Shown here: positions 8,522 through 16,046 of the stretch, in pieces | Layout of the letters: every line of letters begins with the position of its first letter | Numbering within the stretch: the first letter of the stretch is position 1 | Source: Rossellomorea aquimaris | GTDB taxonomy: Bacteria; Bacillota; Bacilli; Bacillales; Fictibacillaceae | Reading direction: 5' to 3' | Length of the DNA stretch: 64,000 nt | NCBI GenBank assembly: GCA_020524245.1 | Contig: JAIVLN010000002.1 | Span: forward strand, 434,001-498,000 | Notes under the pieces: model-generated | The model's database searches: none | Told to the model about the DNA's origin: nothing | What the model saw: only the letters and a program-made list of their open reading frames with translations | Program-made: the position numbers and the translations under genes

Positions 8522-9439
8522 TTATTCTGTCTCATAAATCAACAATGCAGCATCGTCATCATCCGGAACTGCATACAATCTCACTCCGCCCTCTTCTTCT
8601 TTCGTTTCAAGATATACCGGATTACGTGTGATCACATGGTGCTGTGGCGAGAATTCCGCAACGGGTACTTCATGCTTGATCTCGTGCGACTTTTTGTCCA
8701 ATAATGCGAGTCCACCTAATTCGTAAGTACCTCCATCATCTGTCGGCAATCCAGCTAAACCACTGCAGATCATATTTTTCTCATCTATTCCTTCGCAGTC
8801 CTGGTAATCAATGAAATGGCTCGGGTTCTCTTCAACAGATTTCACTTTACCTTTTGGACTCCACTCATAATATGTTCTGGATCCCCAACTGACGCCGTAA
8901 AGCCGATTCTTCTCAATATCGCTCACGACCCCACCGATGTGGTCGTCCACTTCGAATACGTCACTCACTTTATTCGATTCTGGGTCGACTTTGTACATGA
9001 TCGACTTGCTATAAGGGCGATATTCTGCAACGGGAACCCAGATGTGCTCTCCATCAAAGTCGATTCCTCCTGGATGATACATATCGCCTTCACCCAGTTC
9101 AATATCTTTCAACAATTGACCTTTCTCATTCACAACAAAGAGATGCCCGATCCCTTTTCCTGCTGTTCGGTCATATCCGTCTTTCGGCTGTTCGTATTTT
9201 TGTGGCTTTTCAATGATTTCTACTGAGGATATGTAATAACGGTCCTCAATCTTCGTCATTCCTTGTGGATGATGGATGTTGAAATCCAAATCCAGCTCAT
9301 CGACTTTATTCCACTCCGTGCCACGTTCCAGTTGTTTGAATTCACTCGTCAACCCTTCTGTGTCATCATCTGTTGCAACTACAGTCGATACTGTCCCGAC
9401 TAGTAAAGCAGTGGATAGAATTGTCGTTAATACGCGCAT
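8522..9439 (-). CDS. Secreted DUF6454-family protein
   Basis: A 305-aa protein with an N-terminal signal peptide (TILSTALLVGTVSTVVA, cleavage near residue 22). The mature part reads as repeated strands with motifs such as HHPQGM, HPGGIDFDGEHIWVPVAEY and YQDCEGI, the pattern of an extracellular beta-propeller of the DUF6454 type. No enzyme activity is assigned to this family as far as I know. The start at 9439 is set by AAGGAGG 7 nt upstream; a longer in-frame start at 9496 has no ribosome site. A 21-bp palindrome at 9466-9486 sits in the leader and may be its operator. Confidence 0.75.
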   Translation of the reverse strand: MRVLTTILSTALLVGTVSTVVATDDDTEGLTSEFKQLERGTEWNKVDELDLDFNIHHPQGMTKIEDRYYISSVEIIEKPQKYEQPKDGYDRTAGKGIGHLFVVNEKGQLLKDIELGEGDMYHPGGIDFDGEHIWVPVAEYRPYSKSIMYKVDPESNKVSDVFEVDDHIGGVVSDIEKNRLYGVSWGSRTYYEWSPKGKVKSVEENPSHFIDYQDCEGIDEKNMICSGLAGLPTDDGGTYELGGLALLDKKSHEIKHEVPVAEFSPQHHVITRNPVYLETKEEEGGVRLYAVPDDDDAALLIYETE

Positions 9440-9465
9440 GGTAGTTCCTCCTTGTCGTTGTTTGC

Positions 9466-9486
9466 GTTTACGGTTTAAACGTAAAC
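9466..9486. promoter_or_regulatory. 21-bp palindrome in the leader of the DUF6454 gene
   Basis: GTTTACG, a 7-nt spacer, then CGTAAAC. A GATAAT (minus strand, 9498-9493) just upstream could be the -10, which would put the palindrome at the transcription start. The binding protein is unknown. Confidence 0.5.
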
Positions 9487-9601
9487 CAATTATCATGCTA
9501 GCGGAAGAGGAATGCCTGCTTCTTTAGACTATTTACAGAGTGTTTAGGAAGCCTTTAGGTTTATCATCATACTGCAATCTTTTTTGCAGTCATTCCCATG
9601 T

Positions 9602-9630
9602 AAAAAACCCCTTTTCCACTGGAAAAGGGG
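9602..9630 (-). terminator. Terminator of ribU
   Basis: CCCCTTTTCC (9608-9617) pairs with GGAAAAGGGG (9621-9630); on the minus strand six T residues follow. Confidence 0.85.
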
Positions 9631-9647
9631 CTACCTTATTGATTGAT

Positions 9648-10229
9648 TTATGAAGCAAGTTGTTCCATCCGTTTCAAATACGGTGCCAACTTGTAGTAGA
9701 TCATGACAAACAATACTGCTACAATTGTACTCTTAATCAAGTTGAACGGTGTAATTCCTGTTAAGATCAACTGCGTCATCATTTCAGACGTCATCGGATC
9801 GTAATTCAGGAACCATGTATACGCTGGCAGGATCAACACGTAATTCAACAGTGCCATCATTAGCGTCATTGTTAAAGTTCCAGCTACCAATCCCATTGTC
9901 AGGCCTTTCTTGCTGCGATACTTACGGAACAAGATTGAAGCCGGTACGATAAACAAGCTGCCCGCCAGGAAGTTGGCAAACTGTCCGACAGGGACCCCTG
10001 TCATACTGCCTTGCACACCGTAATGCAGAATGTTCTTGATCGCTTCTACGGTAATTCCCGCTACCGGTCCGAAAACGATTCCGGTTAATAATGCCGGTAC
10101 ATCACTTAAGTCGATCTTAAGAAATGGCGGCAGTCCTGGAAACGGAAAATCCAGGAGCATCAGTACGTACGCAATGCTGCTCATGAGTGAGACAGCAATC
10201 ATGCGATACAATTTCCCCTTTTTTTGCAT
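9648..10229 (-). CDS. ribU: Riboflavin ECF transporter substrate-binding subunit
   Basis: A 193-aa S component of an energy-coupling-factor importer with about six hydrophobic helices. FLKIDLSDVPALL, followed by GPVAGITVEAIKN, is typical of RibU and the alanine/glycine-rich first helix contacts the EcfT subunit. The ATG at 10229 follows AAAGGAGAGG; upstream in-frame codons lie inside the leader. The decisive evidence is the leader itself, which carries an FMN riboswitch and terminator, so expression falls when flavin is plentiful. The shared EcfA1A2T module is not in the window, as expected for a group II system. Confidence 0.95.
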   Translation of the reverse strand: MQKKGKLYRMIAVSLMSSIAYVLMLLDFPFPGLPPFLKIDLSDVPALLTGIVFGPVAGITVEAIKNILHYGVQGSMTGVPVGQFANFLAGSLFIVPASILFRKYRSKKGLTMGLVAGTLTMTLMMALLNYVLILPAYTWFLNYDPMTSEMMTQLILTGITPFNLIKSTIVAVLFVMIYYKLAPYLKRMEQLAS

Positions 10230-10318
10230 AGGAAACCTCTCCTTTTTCCTAAACGCCATCTTGCTTCCAATGCATTGCACGCTTCTGCCCATATGAGATC
10301 AACCTGTTTTTCTATGGC

Positions 10319-10352
10319 ATAAAAATCCCTAAAGCTATTCGCAGCTTTAGGG
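10319..10352 (-). terminator. Riboswitch-controlled terminator in the ribU leader
   Basis: CCCTAAAGCT (10328-10337) pairs with AGCTTTAGGG (10343-10352); the minus-strand product continues ATTTTTAT. It lies between the FMN aptamer and ribU, which fits transcription attenuation. Confidence 0.88.
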
Positions 10353-10436
10353 AGTATTTGCGCTTTCTATGACAGGTTTTTCAGACCATTAGAAACTAAG
10401 CCTCTTCTCGTACGCGACTAAAAGAAACCGTGCAAA

Positions 10437-10580
10437 CATCTTCTCCCATCCAGACTATACTGTCGGCTCTGGCCTCAAACCAGATCAGCAAAGCTCTTCA
10501 GTTGAAGAACTAAGCTCGCGGGCTCATGAAGGGGGTCTTCATCTACCGCCGGTCGGGAATTTCACCCTGCCCCGAAGATG
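10437..10580 (-). ncRNA. FMN riboswitch (RFN element)
   Basis: The minus strand shows the conserved RFN landmarks in order: CATCTTCGGGGCAGGGTG, AAATTCCCGACCGGCGGT, AGCCCGCGA, GCCGACAGTATAGTC and TGGATGGGAGAAGATG, with the first and last pairing as P1. The variable P4/P5 arms are normal in size. It binds flavin mononucleotide and shuts off ribU through the terminator at 10319-10352. A promoter for it is at 10609-10638. Confidence 0.96.
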
Positions 10581-10608
10581 GTGTTTATGTTGTTGTTTTT
10601 ACAATTAC

Positions 10609-10638
10609 AGTATATCGTTAAATGTCTTGATTCGGCAA
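10609..10638 (-). promoter_or_regulatory. Promoter of the FMN riboswitch-ribU transcript
   Basis: Minus-strand TTGCCG (10638-10633), an 18-bp spacer and TATACT (10614-10609), about 25 bp before the aptamer. Confidence 0.55.
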
Positions 10639-10657
10639 TAGGAATGCTTATTTCCCA

Positions 10658-11401
10658 TCAACTGACACTTTTCAGGTCCGGCTTTTCTTTTTTCTGTTTT
10701 TTCTTATAGACCACTTTAGATAGAGATATACTGATCTCATACAACAACAGTAACGGTATAGTCACAAGGAAGTCAGAAATGAAATCCGGCGGTGTAACCG
10801 AAACCGCGACGATGACCAACACAAAATATGCGATTTTCCTTGCTTTGATCAGATGCGTCGGATTCAATAAACCGATGGTCGTCAAGAATAGGATGACAAC
10901 CGGTAATTCGAACAGCAAACCGAACGGGAGTGTCATCTGCATCATGAATCGGAAATACTTCTCCGTCGTATACATTTGTTGGAAATGATCTGCTGACAGA
11001 CCTTCCATGAAGGAAAGGACCATCGGGAATACTATGAAATAACCAAACGATATGCCGACTAAGAATAGTAGGAATAATACTGGGATATAGGAGAGCGTTG
11101 CTTTTCGTTCTTTCAAGTTCAGTGCTGGTTTAATGTAACGATAGATTTGAAAAGCGGCAAAAGGTATGGTCATGGCAATCGCACAAATTCCTGAAATCAT
11201 GACATAGACCCAAAGGATATCTGAAGGTCCTAGGATGACAAGCTTTTGGTCGATGTCCCGAATGAGCCATTCATAAATCTCCTCAACAAAAACGAAGGAT
11301 CCTACCAGAAATAGGATGAACACAACCAGTGTCCAGATGATTCTTTTTCTTAATTCTTCTAAATGTTCTGTGACTTCCAACTCTTCATCCACTTCACGCA
11401 T
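10658..11401 (-). CDS. tatC: Twin-arginine translocase subunit TatC
   Basis: A 247-aa membrane protein with six hydrophobic helices and the TatC signature HLEELRKRI at the cytoplasmic N-terminus, followed by the TM1-TM2 loop, FGLLFELPVV and a C-terminal VTPPDFISD segment. TatC binds the RR motif of folded cargo. The ATG at 11401 has GGCGG 8 nt upstream; a GTG at 11410 is possible but abuts the ribosome site. It is the last gene of phoX-tatA-tatC. The C-terminus is strongly basic (KKKQKKEK). Confidence 0.95.
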   Translation of the reverse strand: MREVDEELEVTEHLEELRKRIIWTLVVFILFLVGSFVFVEEIYEWLIRDIDQKLVILGPSDILWVYVMISGICAIAMTIPFAAFQIYRYIKPALNLKERKATLSYIPVLFLLFLVGISFGYFIVFPMVLSFMEGLSADHFQQMYTTEKYFRFMMQMTLPFGLLFELPVVILFLTTIGLLNPTHLIKARKIAYFVLVIVAVSVTPPDFISDFLVTIPLLLLYEISISLSKVVYKKKQKKEKPDLKSVS

Positions 11402-11487
11402 AGCATTCACCGCCTTTCTAATTTAGTAGAAAGAGGCTGACTCAATCGGTTCATACATCGATTAAGCCAACCCCCATCCATTTATTG

Positions 11488-11691
11488 CTAGTCGTTCTGA
11501 GCTGTTGCTTTTTTCTCCGATTGATCGTCATCATCATCAGAAGACATTAGATCTTTGGTAGAATTTTTGAATTCTCTCAATGTGCTGCCGGCAGCTCGTC
11601 CAAGCTCAGGCAGTTTAGATGGTCCGAAGATGATCAATGCGATGATCAAAATCAAAATCAATCCGGGAATACCAATTTGACCGAATGGCAT
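11488..11691 (-). CDS. tatA: Twin-arginine translocase pore subunit TatA
   Basis: A 67-aa protein with a short N-terminal membrane helix ([13 protein letters not shown]), the FGP hinge, an amphipathic helix ([18 protein letters not shown]) and an acidic tail rich in Asp. This is the minimal TatA of Gram-positive bacteria, which also does the TatB job. AGGAGG is 7 nt before the ATG. It lies 25 bp after phoX. The 86 bp before tatC contain a long imperfect hairpin (about 11430-11470) that could lower tatC expression relative to tatA, which makes sense because many TatA copies are needed per TatC. Confidence 0.95.
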   Translation of the reverse strand: MPFGQIGIPGLILILIIALIIFGPSKLPELGRAAGSTLREFKNSTKDLMSSDDDDDQSEKKATAQND

Positions 11692-11716
11692 CGTTCATTC
11701 CTCCTTTTTTTATCGA

Positions 11717-13372
11717 TTAAAAACCAATGATGGCGACGACTGCAGGTCGAGGCTTACGTTCGCCTGCTCGGTGAGGCCATGTGCTTGTCGGATTGGATAG
11801 GTCTTCTGTCTCTTCACCAGGATGTTGGACGGATAAGAACAACGTCTTCTCATCCGGTGTGAAGGACGGTCCAGTCAATTCAGCTTCAACAGGCGCAGAT
11901 GCGAATTGGAACGCTTCCCCTTCTTGAGGACCAGATGTCGGAATCGCGAACATTCCGTTATTCTTGAAAGGTTTCCAGACTTTATCGTTCAACTTGCTGC
12001 TGGAAATATCCGTAACCGTCCACAATGTTCCGTATTGGTCGAATGTCAGGTTATCCGGAGCACTGAATCCACTCTGAATTCCACCCGCTGCGAAAATAGA
12101 GAATTGGAATTCGGAAGCCCCGTGGTCTCCATCTTTTTCAAAGAAACGTGTGATATGGCCATGGATGTTTCCATGCTTATCATTATTGGTGTGGGCAACG
12201 AAGATCGTTCCATCGAACGGACTGATTTCTACATCCTCAGGACGGTCTGTTGGTGTTGCACCAAGAAGGATGGCAGCATCATGTGCATGCACTACCACAT
12301 CTGCTTGCGTTTGGAATTGATCAAGCAATTCTTGATTGTCTTTTGCCGCTTCGCGAACCGCTTCTACTGTCAACGCGATCCATTCTCCACTGCTTAGATC
12401 TGCTGCATAAAGAGTCCCTTCATTCAATAGATCGGAGTTCTTCTTACCTGCTTGCTTGTTGTATTTCCCTTTACTTACGAACTTGTAGACGCATGCATCT
12501 TTCTTGTCATCACCCATATAAACGACGACACGTCCATCTTTTGTAGTACCCATCGATGCGTTTTCGTGATTGAAGCGACCTAGAGCCGTATGTTTACGGA
12601 CTTTGAAATTAGGGTCAAAAGGATCTACTTCGACAACCCATCCGTAATGCGTTTCATCCAAACCTGCATCTTCAGCTGTATCTTCATAGTTTTCTTCACA
12701 TGTCAGCAGAGTACCCCATAACGTTTTACCACCAGAACAGTTGGCGAATGTACCCTGAACTTTCGTTGCACCATTCACAGTCTTTGAACCGGCAGCTGGT
12801 CCAGTCAAGTTGATTTCTGTAAGACCGGTGACACGGCGAGCATATTTTGAGCTTGTATCCATTTTCCATGTGTGGCCATCGCGGTAAACTTCAATGATGG
12901 AACCACCCTGGTTATAAAGAAGTGTTTGGATCTGTTCTTTAGAATACTTGTCCACCTCTTGTTCGAAAACGAAAAGGTCTGAAACATATTCATGGTTGAC
13001 CCAGAGCAATCCGCGCTCACTTTTACGACGATCATCATCGTTGTCCTGTTCGCCATCTCTTTCATTGATTGGAAAGTAAAGAGTGAAGTCATTATTGAAG
13101 CCGAATGTGTCTCCTTGTTGATTGATCTTATCTCCGTAAGCCGCGACAACAATATATTGGTAGCCATTCGGCAGGATAAGATCATCTTTAGAAGAAGGTT
13201 CAATCGGATTGAATTTGATTCGGCCGATTTTTGGCTTTTTATGACCTTCTTTATGGAAGTCACCTGCTTGAACAGGTTTTGTAAGAACATTTATTCCCGT
13301 GCTTGAAGCCGCAAGGGCTGTTGCACCCGTACCAAGATAGGTTAGGAATTTTCTTCGATTCACCTTACCCAT
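11717..13372 (-). CDS. phoX: PhoX/DUF839-family phosphatase-like protein with Tat signal
   Basis: A 551-aa protein beginning with a twin-arginine signal (NRRKFLTYLG, then a mild hydrophobic stretch to about residue 36). The mature part matches the PhoX/DUF839 beta-propeller family: LLWVNHEY, GRFNHENASM, GDDKKDACVYKF and NLTFDQYGTLW are the type of motifs that carry the Fe-Ca active site of PhoX. Calcium-dependent alkaline phosphatases of this family are folded before export, so Tat is required. The following tatA and tatC genes make a dedicated export operon, like phoD-tatAd-tatCd of B. subtilis but with a different phosphatase fold. Activity on phosphate esters is family inference; no convincing Pho box was found upstream. 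Confidence 0.88.
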   Translation of the reverse strand: MGKVNRRKFLTYLGTGATALAASSTGINVLTKPVQAGDFHKEGHKKPKIGRIKFNPIEPSSKDDLILPNGYQYIVVAAYGDKINQQGDTFGFNNDFTLYFPINERDGEQDNDDDRRKSERGLLWVNHEYVSDLFVFEQEVDKYSKEQIQTLLYNQGGSIIEVYRDGHTWKMDTSSKYARRVTGLTEINLTGPAAGSKTVNGATKVQGTFANCSGGKTLWGTLLTCEENYEDTAEDAGLDETHYGWVVEVDPFDPNFKVRKHTALGRFNHENASMGTTKDGRVVVYMGDDKKDACVYKFVSKGKYNKQAGKKNSDLLNEGTLYAADLSSGEWIALTVEAVREAAKDNQELLDQFQTQADVVVHAHDAAILLGATPTDRPEDVEISPFDGTIFVAHTNNDKHGNIHGHITRFFEKDGDHGASEFQFSIFAAGGIQSGFSAPDNLTFDQYGTLWTVTDISSSKLNDKVWKPFKNNGMFAIPTSGPQEGEAFQFASAPVEAELTGPSFTPDEKTLFLSVQHPGEETEDLSNPTSTWPHRAGERKPRPAVVAIIGF

Positions 13373-13686
13373 TTCCCGTCACTCCTTATATTTGTGAGTT
13401 GAAATTTGTTACAATTTTCATGATAAGCCCCTTTTTTTAAGGAATCGTGTAGAAAGGGTTACAAGCCTGAAATAAGACGGTTTTTAGCGATTTTCAGGAA
13501 ATAAAGTCTATTTTGTTTAACAACTTTATAGATCTATTTTACTATTTAGATATCCATGATCAGGATGAATTGGAAGTTCATAAGATTAGGTAGCTAACCA
13601 ATCCATTGAATTGTAAAGGAATTGTGGAGAGATTTACGTTTTCTACATATAAAACCCATTGGGTGGTTGCCACAAAATAGACAAAA

Positions 13687-13716
13687 ATAAAGCCCCCACC
13701 AAATGTGATGAGGGCT
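13687..13716 (-). terminator. Minus-strand terminator-like hairpin
   Basis: AGCCCTCATC pairs with GGTGGGGGCT (two G-U pairs), followed on the minus strand by TTATTTTTG. No clear gene precedes it. Confidence 0.6.
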
Positions 13717-13893
13717 AGAATAGTATAGACAAGCGGGAAACAAACCCGCTGTTCACCAAAATATAAAACAAGCTGCATAGCGAACCTCTTGCCGGAGAGA
13801 ACCTCCCCTAAATATTGGAACGTCCTTGGAACAACAGTCTCGATGCAAAGATGTTCTTACTCTCCGCTTGCAGGCTAGTGCTCACGTTATTTT

Positions 13894-13930
13894 GAAGGGT
13901 GATTGATTTCACCCTTCTTTCTTTGTTTTT
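13894..13930 (+). terminator. Plus-strand terminator-like hairpin
   Basis: GAAGGGTGA (13894-13902), loop, TCACCCTTC (13909-13917), then TTTCTTTGTTTTT. It could end a small RNA starting near 13770. Confidence 0.7.
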
Positions 13931-14109
13931 GGCTGTTTTCGCAAACTTTGTTGCTCTTGCACTTAAAGAAAGTATAAAATACTTTCTTCAGTATAAGCAA
14001 CTAAGGCTCGACCTACAAAAGGCTTGGTCTCGCCAAGTTTTCCTTTAAAAGTCGTTGATTTCCGTTCCAAGTGACTCAAATACAACAATCTTTTAGATAA
14101 GAGCTTTGT

Positions 14110-14139
14110 TTTACATCTCACGAGTCGAAATGCTATAAT
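14110..14139 (+). promoter_or_regulatory. Promoter of the 36-aa membrane peptide
   Basis: TTTACA (14110-14115), 18-bp spacer, TGC-TATAAT extended -10 (14131-14139). Confidence 0.7.
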
Positions 14140-14170
14140 TTGGAAAAACCTCTTTTCAAGGAGAAATGCT

Positions 14171-14281
14171 ATGTTCAAGGTATTTAAACAATTCGGCGCT
14201 GTGACCTGGGCTTCCATTGTCTTTCTTTTTACCCTGATCACGTTTGGAATTAATCGAAAACTCAAGAAAACCAGGAAATAA
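14171..14281 (+). CDS. 36-aa single-helix membrane peptide
   Basis: A small gene with every expression signal: an extended -10 promoter at 14110-14139, AAGGAG 7 nt before the ATG, and a clean reading of 36 codons. The peptide has a hydrophobic helix (VTWASIVFLFTLITFGI) and a strongly basic tail (NRKLKKTRK), so it should insert with its C-terminus inside. I do not recognise a family. It ends 3 bp from the convergent 69-aa gene. Confidence 0.65.
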   Translation: MFKVFKQFGAVTWASIVFLFTLITFGINRKLKKTRK

Positions 14282-14284
14282 GAC

Positions 14285-14494
14285 TTAGTGTCTCACTTGA
14301 TGGTCCCGGTTGATTTTAATCGATGAGTTGAGAATCTCAGCACATTTCATTTCTTTCACCTTGCCAGCACGCTTTTCCACCAGCTCTTGAAGTTCCCCCG
14401 CAGAAACTTCTTCAGGTATGTCTAGCAACTCCACATAATACTCCTTGTTTCCTTCTACCAGAAAATCAATGGTAATTTTCGCAGTTAAACTCAT
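14285..14494 (-). CDS. 69-aa hypothetical protein
   Basis: A small mixed alpha/beta protein (ITIDFLVEGNKEYYVELLDI followed by a charged helix with EELQELVEKRAGKVKEM-type residues). The start at 14494 is chosen because AAGGG lies about 8 nt upstream; a GTG at 14503 is also in frame. No signal peptide or membrane helix. Family not recognised; it follows, but is separated from, the germination operon. Confidence 0.55.
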   Translation of the reverse strand: MSLTAKITIDFLVEGNKEYYVELLDIPEEVSAGELQELVEKRAGKVKEMKCAEILNSSIKINRDHQVRH

Positions 14495-14692
14495 GAACAT
14501 CACCCTTCTTATGAAATCATTTTATGTAAAGACATCCTTAATTACCTAGTTTCTATATATTATACGATGATATTGAGTTAATGTTTCAAAAAAAAGTAAA
14601 TTTTTAAAAAATGACGAAAATGTTAAATTAATTGTATCCTTTTTCCCATATTATGACCACCTGTAATTCTCTTTAATCAAGTGTCTTGTCCA

Positions 14693-15793
14693 TTAATTAT
14701 TTTTTAGATAAAACAAACCAAAAACCAGAATTAAAGGTATGAAGATCAGACTCATCGTAAAATCGAAAAGTGGCCAGTACTTTGAAATCACCTCATTATA
14801 ATATGTGATGCTTGGTGAAACCTCTATAGATAGTACAATAGCAATTATTCCTAATGGGAATGTCAATGGTCGATAATCTTGTAATCTCAACAGTTGGGCG
14901 AGGCCGAGTGTCGAACTATAAAAATAAAAGGTTGCCTTTATGAAGATGGTAATCAACCATAAGATGGCAATGATGGCTTCAATCCGTTCAAGAAACTTTC
15001 CGATGTTGATTTTCTTTGCAAGAGAGTAACTCGGGTATTGTTGGTGGGCAACAAGTTCCCCGCCGAAAACCAGCAGAGCGGTTAACATCATCAAAATGAG
15101 TAAAGTACCACCGGCCGTTTGGGCAATTAACATCGCATTACGTAACTCGATTTGTTTCTTGATTTTTACATACGGAAAAATCATGATTAATACAATGAGT
15201 GTTTCCATGAATGGAAACGCGATGAAGGTGAGAGAACCTCGAAGCATCGGTTTTACTCCTTCTCCCAATATCGGCTTTATGTTATCCAAATGGAATTGAG
15301 GAGCTAGAAAGGCAAAGAACAATACAACGAGAAGAAGGAAAAAAGGTAAAAAAACTTGTCCTGCTCGAACCCATGTTTCTAATCCTAATCGAGTCCCATA
15401 TATTACAAACACCATGAACAAAATCGTAATTGCTTCTATCGGTGTGTGAGGCAGAATCTGAGTTGTTAAGAAATCCCCCAACTCCCGTAACAGTAATGCC
15501 ACTGATAAAAATGGATAAAGCAAAAAGAAACCAGCTAATACTTTTCCTAGGAAAGAACCAAAAATCCGATCACTGTATTCTACAAAGGTAAGGTCAGGAA
15601 AAAGCTTGCTAACTTGATAAAAAAGGAGTACGAGGAGTAATCCGATGCCTAATGCGAAGATACCAGAAAGCCAGGCATCATTTTTCGCTTCACCTGCAAC
15701 ACTGGAAGGAAGAACGAGAATCGAGTCTCCGGTGGTCACCAGGAAAATCAAGATGGTAAATTGGGCTACAGAAATTCTTCCCTTCTCCAGCAT
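14693..15793 (-). CDS. Spore germination receptor B subunit (GerAB/permease family)
   Basis: A 366-aa protein with about ten membrane helices and the fold of amino-acid permeases (APC superfamily, spore permease family). The N-terminal GRISVAQFTILIFLVTTGDS is typical of GerB subunits, with the glycine-rich first helix. In germinant receptors the B subunit binds the germinant, often an amino acid. It is the last gene of a four-gene receptor operon (A-C-D-B order), 15 bp after the small D-type gene. Such operons are transcribed in the forespore by sigma-G; no clear sigma-G promoter was identified here. Germinant specificity cannot be read from the sequence. Confidence 0.93.
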   Translation of the reverse strand: MLEKGRISVAQFTILIFLVTTGDSILVLPSSVAGEAKNDAWLSGIFALGIGLLLVLLFYQVSKLFPDLTFVEYSDRIFGSFLGKVLAGFFLLYPFLSVALLLRELGDFLTTQILPHTPIEAITILFMVFVIYGTRLGLETWVRAGQVFLPFFLLLVVLFFAFLAPQFHLDNIKPILGEGVKPMLRGSLTFIAFPFMETLIVLIMIFPYVKIKKQIELRNAMLIAQTAGGTLLILMMLTALLVFGGELVAHQQYPSYSLAKKINIGKFLERIEAIIAILWLITIFIKATFYFYSSTLGLAQLLRLQDYRPLTFPLGIIAIVLSIEVSPSITYYNEVISKYWPLFDFTMSLIFIPLILVFGLFYLKNN

Positions 15794-15808
15794 GCATAAT
15801 CAGCTCCT

Positions 15809-16042
15809 TCATAGCACTCGATTGAATACATTTTCATAGATCGGTTTATAGATGAATTCAATGGCTTGTAATGGGTTGAATAACGGTACATCATACATTT
15901 TCATGATGCTCAGCATCAAACCTACACCAAGTAAAACTGCAAAACTCCATCGATCCATTCTGTTTCGAATCTTCTTCAAATGCGAATATTCAAATTGGAC
16001 AATAGCTGCTGATACTAGAAGTAATCCGATTACCTTCCACAT
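15809..16042 (-). CDS. Germinant receptor D-type small membrane protein
   Basis: A 77-aa protein with two hydrophobic helices (WKVIGLLLVSAAIVQFEY near the N-terminus, WSFAVLLGVGLMLSIMKMY in the middle). Small two-helix D proteins are encoded in or near several ger operons of Bacillus and tune the rate of germination. Position between gerC and gerB genes, correct size and topology support this assignment, although the sequence itself is poorly conserved in that group. Confidence 0.75.
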   Translation of the reverse strand: MWKVIGLLLVSAAIVQFEYSHLKKIRNRMDRWSFAVLLGVGLMLSIMKMYDVPLFNPLQAIEFIYKPIYENVFNRVL

Positions 16043-16046
16043 TCTC

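Larger units (their letters stand above)
13373..14109. other. 737-bp structured non-coding region with partial dispersed repeat
   Basis: No gene is convincing here. It contains two terminator-like hairpins on opposite strands (minus 13691-13716, plus 13894-13930), a hairpin AGCGGG/CCCGCT (13732-13750), and CGGAGAG (13793-13799) that can pair with CTCTCCG (13860-13866) ahead of the plus-strand terminator. Bases 13938-13959 and 14054-14073 are near copies of parts of the repeat at 29388-29570. The layout recalls a small-RNA or type I toxin-antitoxin locus, but no matching toxin reading frame is visible. Confidence 0.5.

Noticed and set aside
13381-13480. Pho box upstream of phoX
   Set aside because: TTGTAA, TCTACA and CCTTAA are spaced by 5 bp but each has mismatches to TT[A/T]ACA; too weak to call.
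13578-13778. 66-codon open frame on the minus strand with a hydrophobic middle
   Set aside because: The hydrophobic stretch is produced by a terminator hairpin and its T run; the frame crosses two hairpins and has only a moderate ribosome site. Treated as structured non-coding DNA.
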